DNA of 64,000 nucleotides, from positions 247,265-311,264 of the forward strand of contig NZ_JAUNXR010000002.1 of assembly GCF_030539665.1 (NCBI RefSeq). Reading direction: 5' to 3'. The position numbers and the translations under genes are program-made. Source of the stretch: Methanobrevibacter sp. GTDB taxonomy: Archaea; Methanobacteriota; Methanobacteria; Methanobacteriales; Methanobacteriaceae. This document shows positions 57,701 through 64,000 of this stretch, one piece after another (within the stretch, counting starts at the first letter, position 1; the number at the start of each line of letters is the position of its first letter). The notes beneath the pieces were generated by a model. That model did no database searches and was not told the origin of the DNA. It saw nothing but the letters and a program-made list of their open reading frames with translations.

Positions 57701-58174
57701 ATGCCTTATAATGTAGAAACCTTAGTTGTTGGATGTGGAAATATCCTTTATAAAGATGATGGATTTGGATCTACTGTTATTGAAGAGTTAAAGAAGTATT
57801 TCCAGGAAAATTCATTGCCAGATAAAACTGAAATTGTTGATGGAGGAACCGGAGCATCATATCATATTTTTACATTTCCAGAAACATGTTGGAAAAAGGT
57901 TATTGTAGTAGATGCTATTGATTTTGGTGGAGAACCTGGAGAAATTAGAATATTAAAACCAGAAGAAACGCCATTAGGCAGATATGAAAATCCTCATGCA
58001 AGGCCTGGAGAGCATCTTCTTTCAGAACTAGAAAAAGAATGTGAAGTAAAAATAATTGGTTGTCAGCCAAAAGACGTTCCAATAATTGATATTGATATGG
58101 GGTTAACTACTGAAATTGAAGAGGCAATACCTGAAGCTATTAATATTATTTTAAAAGAAATAGGGGCTTTATAA
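57701..58174 (+). CDS. frhD: F420-reducing hydrogenase maturation protease
   Basis: This HyaD/HycI-type endopeptidase trims the FrhA C-terminus after nickel insertion. The 157-aa protein shows [22 protein letters not shown] at the front (nickel-sensing Asp/Glu positions), [13 protein letters not shown] in the middle with a second acidic ligand, and a HARPGEHLL segment. It lies 16 bases after frhA and its stop codon shares one base with the frhG start. Confidence 0.94.
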   Translation: MPYNVETLVVGCGNILYKDDGFGSTVIEELKKYFQENSLPDKTEIVDGGTGASYHIFTFPETCWKKVIVVDAIDFGGEPGEIRILKPEETPLGRYENPHARPGEHLLSELEKECEVKIIGCQPKDVPIIDIDMGLTTEIEEAIPEAINIILKEIGAL

Positions 58175-59001
58175 TGTTTTCAAAAATTAAAAAAGCTTTA
58201 ATGGGATCAGACGAACCAAAAGTTGAACCTAAAAAAGTTGAAAATCAAGAAAGTGTAGTAATTACAGAAAAAAGAGAAGATGCTCCAGAACCTGCTGCTG
58301 GTAGTAAAAAACCACGTGTTGGATACATCCACTTAAGTGGTTGTACTGGAGACGGAATGTCATTAACAGAAAACTACGATATTTTAGACGTTGTTCTTAC
58401 TGATATGATTGATATCGTATACGGACAAACCTTAGTTGACTTATGGGAAATGCCAGAAATGGATTTATGTTTAATTGAAGGATCTGTATGTCTTCAAGAT
58501 GAACACAGTTTAAAAGAACTTTACGAAGCAAGAGAAAAATCCACTTTAATCTGTGCTTTCGGTTCCTGTGCTATTAACGGATGTTTCACTACCTACGCAC
58601 GTGGTGGACAACAAGCACAACCTAAACACGAATCATTTGCACCAATTAGTCAATTAATTAAAGTAGACGTTGCACTTCCAGGATGTCCTGTAGGTCCAGA
58701 AATGATTAGAAAAACCATCATCGCATTAGTTGAAGGCGATATGGACTACTTAAAACCAGCTATGGATATTGCATCCTGTCAAACCGCATGTGGTTGTGAC
58801 TTATTAAACAATGTTATCCGTAATGCAATGTGTACTGGATGTGGAACCTGTGCACTCGCATGTCAAACTAGAGCTATCAAAATGATTGAAGGTAGACCAC
58901 ACATTAACAATGCTAGATGTATTAAATGTGGATGTTGTTACACATTATGTCCAAGATCTTGGTTACCTGAAGAACAAATTAAAAAGGATACAGGATTATA
59001 A
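58174..59001 (+). CDS. frhG: F420-reducing hydrogenase, gamma (small) subunit
   Basis: FrhG carries the electron-transfer clusters between FrhA and FrhB. The 275-aa protein starts with a charged, low-complexity stretch (1-48), then the [NiFe] small-subunit fold: [23 protein letters not shown] and [10 protein letters not shown] give the proximal-cluster cysteines. Two ferredoxin motifs follow, [12 protein letters not shown] and [12 protein letters not shown]. There is no Tat signal, matching the cytosolic enzyme. It is 12 bases before frhB. Confidence 0.96.
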   Translation: MFSKIKKALMGSDEPKVEPKKVENQESVVITEKREDAPEPAAGSKKPRVGYIHLSGCTGDGMSLTENYDILDVVLTDMIDIVYGQTLVDLWEMPEMDLCLIEGSVCLQDEHSLKELYEAREKSTLICAFGSCAINGCFTTYARGGQQAQPKHESFAPISQLIKVDVALPGCPVGPEMIRKTIIALVEGDMDYLKPAMDIASCQTACGCDLLNNVIRNAMCTGCGTCALACQTRAIKMIEGRPHINNARCIKCGCCYTLCPRSWLPEEQIKKDTGL

Positions 59002-59013
59002 GGAGGCTTAAAA

Positions 59014-59865
59014 ATGGTATTAGGAAACTACAAAGAAGCTGTATCTGCAAGAGCTACCGATAAAAAAATATTAGATGTAGCACAAGACGGAGGAATTGCT
59101 TCAGCATTACTTATTCACGCGATTGAAACTGGAGTAATTGAAGGAGCTGTAGTAGCAGGAGATCCAGGAGACGACTGGGTACCTGTACCTGAAGTAGCTA
59201 CCACCGCTGAAGAAATCTTAGCTGCTGCTGGGACTAAATACTCAATGTCACCAACAGTATATGGAATTAAAGAAGCAGCACGTCAATTCGGTCTTGAAAA
59301 AATGGGAGTAGTTGCAACCCCATGTCAAATGCAAGGAATCAGAAAAGTACAAGCTTACCCATTCTCCACCAGATTTATCGGAGACAAAATTAGCTTAGTA
59401 GTTGGTATTTTCTGTATGGAAAACTTCCCAATGGCATCATTAGACACTTTCGCTGATGCTTTAATGGACACTCCATTATCCGATGTTAAAAAAATGGACA
59501 TTGGTAAAGGAAAATTCATGATTGATACTGCTGACGGAGAAAAAGGAATCGGTCTTAAAAAGACCCACGGATATGAACAAGCTGGTTGTAATATCTGTAT
59601 GGATTACGTTTGTGAATATGCAGATGTATCCACTGGTTCAGTAGGTTCCCCAGATGGTTGGTCCACTGTTTTAACCAGAACCGGTTCTGGTATTGACTTA
59701 TTCAAATCTGCTGTTGAAGTAGGTTTAATTGAAACTAAACCAATCGAAGAAGTAAAACCTGGTTTACCTTTACTTGAAAAATTAGCTAAAGGTAAAAAAG
59801 AAAAAGGTGCAGCAGAACGTGAAAAAAGAGTTAAAATGGGAATCCCAATTCCTACTTTATACTAA
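59014..59865 (+). CDS. frhB: F420-reducing hydrogenase, beta subunit
   Basis: FrhB holds FAD and one 4Fe-4S cluster and is the site where F420 is reduced. The 283-aa protein shows DGGIASALLIHAIE, ATPCQMQGIRKVQ, GIFCMENFP and QAGCNICMDYVCEYADVSTG. It has a GGAGG site 7 bases before the ATG. It is the last gene of frhADGB, the standard order in Methanobacteriales. The very regular codon use fits a highly expressed gene. Confidence 0.97.
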   Translation: MVLGNYKEAVSARATDKKILDVAQDGGIASALLIHAIETGVIEGAVVAGDPGDDWVPVPEVATTAEEILAAAGTKYSMSPTVYGIKEAARQFGLEKMGVVATPCQMQGIRKVQAYPFSTRFIGDKISLVVGIFCMENFPMASLDTFADALMDTPLSDVKKMDIGKGKFMIDTADGEKGIGLKKTHGYEQAGCNICMDYVCEYADVSTGSVGSPDGWSTVLTRTGSGIDLFKSAVEVGLIETKPIEEVKPGLPLLEKLAKGKKEKGAAEREKRVKMGIPIPTLY

Positions 59866-59892
59866 TTCTTTTTTCTTTTATTCTTTTTTTCA
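59866..59892 (+). terminator. Oligo-T terminator after the frh operon
   Basis: Directly after the frhB stop codon come runs of six, four and seven T with few other bases (59869-59891). No stem is visible. This matches the strong oligo-T terminators of highly expressed archaeal operons. From there to about 60030 I see nothing else. Confidence 0.55.
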
Positions 59893-60094
59893 TAAAATTA
59901 TTTTAACGCTTTTTATTACAATAAATTATTATTAAACTTATTTTACTAGTCCTTATTAAAATTCATCCACTACAACAATCTTATTTTAAAGTTTAAATAA
60001 AGGAACTATAAATTTATTATCAAACTTCTCAATCAAATATAATATATATTATTAAATCATAATTTATTTATGGAAAATTAAGAGGGTTTAAAAA

Positions 60095-61108
60095 ATGACA
60101 CCGAAAATAATGATTATACTAGGAAGTGGATCTGATATTGATATAGCAAAAAAGTCTGTTGATATTTTAGAAAAACTTGAAATTCCTTATAGTTTAAAAA
60201 TAGCTTCTGCACATAGAACTCCCCATCTCGTTAGAGAACTTGTAATTAGAGGAGAAGAAGCAGGAATTGAAGTTTTTATTGGTATTGCAGGTTTGGCAGC
60301 CCATCTTCCTGGAATAATTGCATCACATACTTCAAAGCCAGTGATTGGAGTTCCAGTAGAAGGAAAACTTGATGGGTTAGATGCATTGTATTCAACAATT
60401 CAACTTCCTTATCCCACACCAGTAGCATCTGTTGGAATTGATAGGGGAGATAACGGAGCGATACTTGCAGCCCAAATTTTAAGTGTTCATTACCCAGAAA
60501 TTAAAGAGAAACTAATTGAACTAAGAAATGAATATAAAGAGAAAGTATACAAAAGCAATGAAGAAATTCCCGAACTAATCAAAGGAAAATATATTCAAAA
60601 TGATTTCTTAAAGGTAGATGAGCTTAAGATTAGCGAGCCTGATTATATTGATTTTGAAGTTGATAACGTTGAGGTTCCAATTATTGTATCCAATTACAGC
60701 GATATAACAATAGCTAAAAAAGTAGCTGTTATTCTTGATAGACTTAAGATATCCCATGATTTAAAAGTTCTTGGTCCTATAAGACAACCGAAAAGATTTG
60801 AAAGTTATGTTAAAAGTGTTGAAGAAAGCGCATGCCTGTTTATTGGAATAAGTTCTAATGCCTCCATTTTGACAGGTGCATTATCAAGCCTTACTACCAA
60901 GCCAATTATTGGAGTGCCATGTAATAACGAATCAGGATACAATTCAATATTTTCAATGGTTAATATGCCACCAGGCGTTCCTGTAGCAACCGTAGGTTTG
61001 AATAATGGAAGAAACGCTGCAATTCTCGCAGGTGAAATTCTTGCAATAAAAGATGAAGAAGTAAGACACATTTTAGAAAAAACTAAAAGTAAAAAAATTA
61101 ATGTATAG
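60095..61108 (+). CDS. purE: Phosphoribosylaminoimidazole carboxylase / N5-CAIR mutase, duplicated PurE
   Basis: PurE catalyses the carboxylation step of purine synthesis. The 337-aa protein has two PurE-like domains. The first (1-150) keeps GSGSD at 10-14, SAHRTP with catalytic H40, and the [26 protein letters not shown] core. The second (about 190-330) keeps the fold ([26 protein letters not shown]) but has SNYSD at 199-203 and GPIRQP at 227-232, so the catalytic histidine is lost. Such fused PurE proteins occur in other Methanobacteriales. TATA-like sequence lies at about 60036-60052. The UbiD-type gene follows. Confidence 0.92.
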   Translation: MTPKIMIILGSGSDIDIAKKSVDILEKLEIPYSLKIASAHRTPHLVRELVIRGEEAGIEVFIGIAGLAAHLPGIIASHTSKPVIGVPVEGKLDGLDALYSTIQLPYPTPVASVGIDRGDNGAILAAQILSVHYPEIKEKLIELRNEYKEKVYKSNEEIPELIKGKYIQNDFLKVDELKISEPDYIDFEVDNVEVPIIVSNYSDITIAKKVAVILDRLKISHDLKVLGPIRQPKRFESYVKSVEESACLFIGISSNASILTGALSSLTTKPIIGVPCNNESGYNSIFSMVNMPPGVPVATVGLNNGRNAAILAGEILAIKDEEVRHILEKTKSKKINV

Positions 61109-61115
61109 TGATTAT

Positions 61116-62378
61116 ATGAATTTTTTAGAAAACGAAAATATTATTGAAATTGATGATGAAGTCAGCAGCGAATATGAGGCTGCAAAAATACTTCGTGAAT
61201 ATCCTACTGATACTGTAATCTTAAATAATGTGAAAGGATTTGATATACCAATAATTTCAGGGATTTGTAATACAAGAGCAAAAATTGCTAAATCCATTAA
61301 TTGTGAAGTTTCCCAAATTACTGAAAAAATAATTAATGCTAGCGACAAACCTATAAAAGTCGATGAATTTACAGATTTCTCTGATTATGAAACTAGTGAA
61401 GCTGATTTGAATAAAATACCTATTTTAACACATTATAAAAGAGATGGTGGAGCATATATTACAGCGGGTGTTGTTTTTGCACGTGACCCTGAAACTGGCA
61501 TTCAAAATGCTTCAATTCATAGGATGATGGTGCTTGACAATAAGAGACTAGCTATCAGAATTGTACCAAGAAATCTTTATACTTATTTCCAAAAAGCCCA
61601 AAAGATTGGAAAAGACTTGGAAATTGCAATTGCAATTGGAATGGATCCGGCAATTCTACTTGCAAGTACAACCTCAATTCCAATTGACTATAATGAAATG
61701 GATGTTGCAAACGCATTCAAAGATTCTAATTTGGAGTTGATTAAGACTCCAAATGGCCTTGAAATTCCTAAAGCAGACATCATATTGGAAGGTAAGATAT
61801 CTGTAACTGAAACTACTCCTGAAGGTCCTTTTGTAGATTTAACTGACACTTACGATATTATACGTGACCAGCCAGTCATTACTTTATCTAAAATGCATAT
61901 TGTAAAAGAAAATCCTTATTATCATGCAATTATTCCTGCAGGATTTGAGCATAAATTATTACAAGGCCTTCCACAAGAACCTAGAATATATAAATCTGTT
62001 AAAAACGCAGTCCCTACTGTAGAAACTGTTGTTTTAACTGAAGGAGGTTGTTGTTGGCTTCATGCAGCCATTTCCATAAATAAACAAACTGAAGGAGATG
62101 GAAAAAATGCAATTATGGCTGCATTATCTGCCCATCCTTCCCTTAAACATGCGATAGTTGTGGATACAGATGTTGACGTATTTGACCCTCAAGATGTTGA
62201 ATATGCTGTAGCTACCCGTGTTAAAGCCGATAAGGACATTATGATTGTTCCTAATGTTAGGGGTTCATCTTTAGATCCTGTTGCTGAAAGTGATGGAACA
62301 ACTACTAAAATGGGAATTGATGCAACAAAATCCTTTAAAAATATTGAAAAATTTGAAAGAGTGAGTTTTGGAGAATAA
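61116..62378 (+). CDS. UbiD-family decarboxylase, candidate anhydromevalonate phosphate decarboxylase
   Basis: The 420-aa UbiD-type protein needs prenylated FMN made by a UbiX partner. Recognisable parts are [63 protein letters not shown] and [27 protein letters not shown]. Archaea that use the modified mevalonate pathway employ a UbiD homologue to decarboxylate trans-anhydromevalonate 5-phosphate for isoprenoid lipids; its size fits, so this is a reasonable inference. I start at the ATG at 61116, with an AGTGAT site 3 bases before. An earlier ATG at 61101 would overlap purE. Confidence 0.87.
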   Translation: MNFLENENIIEIDDEVSSEYEAAKILREYPTDTVILNNVKGFDIPIISGICNTRAKIAKSINCEVSQITEKIINASDKPIKVDEFTDFSDYETSEADLNKIPILTHYKRDGGAYITAGVVFARDPETGIQNASIHRMMVLDNKRLAIRIVPRNLYTYFQKAQKIGKDLEIAIAIGMDPAILLASTTSIPIDYNEMDVANAFKDSNLELIKTPNGLEIPKADIILEGKISVTETTPEGPFVDLTDTYDIIRDQPVITLSKMHIVKENPYYHAIIPAGFEHKLLQGLPQEPRIYKSVKNAVPTVETVVLTEGGCCWLHAAISINKQTEGDGKNAIMAALSAHPSLKHAIVVDTDVDVFDPQDVEYAVATRVKADKDIMIVPNVRGSSLDPVAESDGTTTKMGIDATKSFKNIEKFERVSFGE

Positions 62379-62391
62379 ATTTATTCCAAAC

Positions 62392-63321
62392 TTATATTTC
62401 TTTTTTGAAATGATTATATCCTTTTTTTTGAATTTTTTTAATTTTTCCATTAGCTAATTTTATATTAATCTCAGATGAATCGTTAATTTCACCTATTATA
62501 ATGAAATCCAATTTTTCTTCTAAATCTTTAACTTTATCTTTAGGAATTGTAAAAATTAGTTCAAAGTCTTCTCCAAAATTGAAAATTAAATCCAAATAAT
62601 TTAAACCCATATTGTTAGCGATTTCTTTAAATTCATCACTGATATTTAATTTATCTTCATAAATCAGCATTCCTTTTCCATTAAACATTTCATGTAGTTC
62701 ACTTGCAAGGCCATCGGTAATATCTGTTGCACTTGTAGCTCCGTTCTCCTTTAAAATCATTCCCTCTTTTATTCTAGCTACTGGTTTTAAAATATTATCT
62801 AAATATTTAAGATCATTTGAATAAAAGCCTAAAGCTGCAAGACCAATATTTCCTGTAATGGCTATTAAATCGTTGTTTTTGTAAGTGTTTTTCATTAATG
62901 AGTCTTCATTAGTCCCTAATGCAGTTCCGTTTATTATAATTTCACTTGCCTCATTTGTATCCCCGCCAATTAAAGGAATTTCATAAAATTCGCAGGCTTC
63001 TAATACCCCATCTATAATCTCTTTAAAATTACTGAAATTAAGAGAATCTGGAATTGCTATTGATAGAAGAAATCCTAACGGCTTAGCACCCATTGCTGCA
63101 AGGTCACTCACATTTACGGTTACTGCTTTAAAACCCATTTGAAAATAAGTCATGTTTTTAGGGAAGTGTTTTGATTGAATAAGCATGTCAGTGGTTGAAA
63201 TAAGATTTGAATTATCATCTATTTTAGTAATAGCCGTATCATCGGGAGTGATTGTATTACATTTAGATAGAATGTATTTAACAATATCCTTTTCACCAAT
63301 ATCTGAAACATTCAATTCCAT
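62392..63321 (-). CDS. thiL: Thiamine-monophosphate kinase
   Basis: ThiL phosphorylates thiamine monophosphate to the active diphosphate. The 309-aa AIRS-fold kinase has LISTTDMLIQSKHFP, VNVSDLAAMGAKPLGFLLSIAIP, the metal-binding GGDTNEAS segment, ITGNIGLAALG and ATSATDITDGLASELHEM. The lysine-rich C-terminus runs into the T-rich zone shared with the convergent UbiD-type gene, only 13 bases away. No clear ribosome site precedes the ATG, so a leaderless transcript is possible. Confidence 0.94.
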   Translation of the reverse strand: MELNVSDIGEKDIVKYILSKCNTITPDDTAITKIDDNSNLISTTDMLIQSKHFPKNMTYFQMGFKAVTVNVSDLAAMGAKPLGFLLSIAIPDSLNFSNFKEIIDGVLEACEFYEIPLIGGDTNEASEIIINGTALGTNEDSLMKNTYKNNDLIAITGNIGLAALGFYSNDLKYLDNILKPVARIKEGMILKENGATSATDITDGLASELHEMFNGKGMLIYEDKLNISDEFKEIANNMGLNYLDLIFNFGEDFELIFTIPKDKVKDLEEKLDFIIIGEINDSSEINIKLANGKIKKIQKKGYNHFKKEI

Positions 63322-63379
63322 GAATTATTGTTTAATGTTAATATTATTTAAAGAATTATAAAAAAAGAAAAAATAAAGT

Positions 63380-63871
63380 TTATAAATTATCTTTAACTCT
63401 ATTTTTAATAATTTCAAGAATGCTCTCCTCTATTCCAAGAGGATCTGTTAATATTATTTCCCCATCGAAATCAATTGCCTTTTCATCATGGTCGTGATCG
63501 TGATGATGATGGTGATGATGATGGTCGTGGCCATGGTCATGATGATGATGGTGTGAATCTTCAATATCCAATTCTTCAACTTCAATTCCCAATATTTTTG
63601 GAATATCTCTTTTTGTATGAAGTCCATGTGCAATAAAAACTGGAACTACGATTATTTTTTCCAAGTCATTTTCCTGTGTAAGTTTATTAATAGTTGTTGG
63701 AATGTCTGGTTGTCTTATTTCCATAAATGCATAATCGACAATTGCGTCTGGATATTCTTCTTTAAACATGTTAGTATAAGCTTCAATTACTTTTTTGCCC
63801 TCTGGTAATCTGCTACCATGGCTTAAAAGTAAAATGGCTGTTTTTGAATTTTTAAAATCAAAATCTTTCAT
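63380..63871 (-). CDS. cfbA: Sirohydrochlorin cobalto/nickel chelatase (CbiX-small type)
   Basis: CfbA inserts nickel into sirohydrochlorin for coenzyme F430, the cofactor of methyl-CoM reductase, and can insert cobalt for corrinoids. The 163-aa protein has LLSHGSR with H18, FMEIRQPDIP, and VPVFIAHGLHTKRDI with H82 and H85. Between residues 107 and 128 is a loop made almost only of His and Asp, probably a metal-storage or delivery segment. The C-terminus GIEESILEIIKNR is typical. The ribosome site is AAGGTAG. It lies 58 bases upstream of thiL on the same strand, with a TATA-like element about 20-30 bases before the gene. Confidence 0.94.
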   Translation of the reverse strand: MKDFDFKNSKTAILLLSHGSRLPEGKKVIEAYTNMFKEEYPDAIVDYAFMEIRQPDIPTTINKLTQENDLEKIIVVPVFIAHGLHTKRDIPKILGIEVEELDIEDSHHHHHDHGHDHHHHHHHHDHDHDEKAIDFDGEIILTDPLGIEESILEIIKNRVKDNL

Positions 63872-63944
63872 ATTACTACCTTAAAATAAATTGAATATAA
63901 TTTAATATTGCTTTAACAATTATTTAAAATTAAGTAATAAGAAT

Positions 63945-64000
63945 GGGCTTTGTTGAAACCCTTTGTCGATGTGTAAATTTTGTTATTTGCATATGATTAT
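63945..64000. other. Possible insertion-sequence terminus at the right window edge
   Basis: After very AT-rich intergenic DNA the composition jumps to GGGCTTTGTTGAAACCC (63945-63961) and then a more mixed CTTTGTCGATGTGTAAAT. The GGGnTTTGTTGAAA pattern resembles the ends of several insertion-sequence families, as far as I recall. No transposase frame or second end is in view, so this is a low-confidence guess. The unit could equally be part of a promoter or a small repeat. Confidence 0.25.

Overview
The window is an AT-rich archaeal chromosome segment from a hydrogenotrophic methanogen of the order Methanobacteriales, most likely Methanobrevibacter or a close relative. The evidence is an F420-reducing hydrogenase operon (frhADGB), heterodisulfide reductase HdrA, methanogenesis marker 11, a nickel-chelatase-type CfbA, archaeal-type SAM synthetase, archaeal RPA and RadA, an F420H2 oxidase, and Shine-Dalgarno sites of the GGAGGTGA type. 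The species cannot be named from sequence reading alone. I saw no rRNA, tRNA or CRISPR array.

Layout. 1-2.4 kb: a partial winged-helix regulator diverging from an oxygen-defence pair (F420H2 oxidase fprA and a rubrerythrin). 2.5-10.3 kb: a minus-strand operon ileS-purL-moeA-M50 protease. 10.4-22.2 kb: mostly minus-strand housekeeping genes (SAM synthetase, DUF4143 ATPase, glyA with an archaeoflavoprotein, hdrA, an AEC transporter, RPA-radA), with one plus-strand DUF192 gene. 22.3-39.5 kb: a 17-kb minus-strand cell-surface polymer cluster holding dTDP-rhamnose synthesis (rfbDACB), seven glycosyltransferases, a TagF-like glycerophosphotransferase, a two-gene ABC exporter, a polyprenyl-phosphate sugar transferase and an embedded pair of tiny 3-TM proteins. 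39.6-41.8 kb: a divergent UDP-sugar dehydrogenase and a TMEM175-like channel gene. 41.8-43.0 kb: a lone DUF2264 gene. 43.1-50.8 kb: leuC-leuD-leuB, closely followed by two large paralogous two-domain glycosyltransferases and a 33-residue membrane peptide. 50.8-56.2 kb: ribH, marker 11, a membrane glycosyltransferase with an unusual C-terminal domain, and Tex. 56.5-59.9 kb: frhADGB. 60.1-63.9 kb: purE, a UbiD-family decarboxylase, thiL and cfbA. The right edge may touch an insertion-sequence end.

How the parts work together. FrhADGB makes F420H2 from H2, HdrA takes part in flavin-based electron bifurcation at the end of methanogenesis, and CfbA inserts nickel for coenzyme F430. FprA spends F420H2 to reduce O2 while rubrerythrin removes peroxide. 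The surface cluster has the parts of a bacterial teichoic-acid or ABC-dependent O-antigen pathway: activated rhamnose, a lipid-linked first sugar, chain-extending transferases and an ABC exporter. That is notable in a lineage whose wall is pseudomurein. The most unusual items are the ABC ATPase with a roughly 300-residue N-terminal beta-rich extension, the pair of 3-TM half-transporter-like proteins, the tandem giant glycosyltransferases of which one has a degenerate metal-binding motif, the duplicated promoter/hairpin unit next to the DUF4143 ATPase, and the AbrB-like motifs in the C-terminal domain of a membrane glycosyltransferase.
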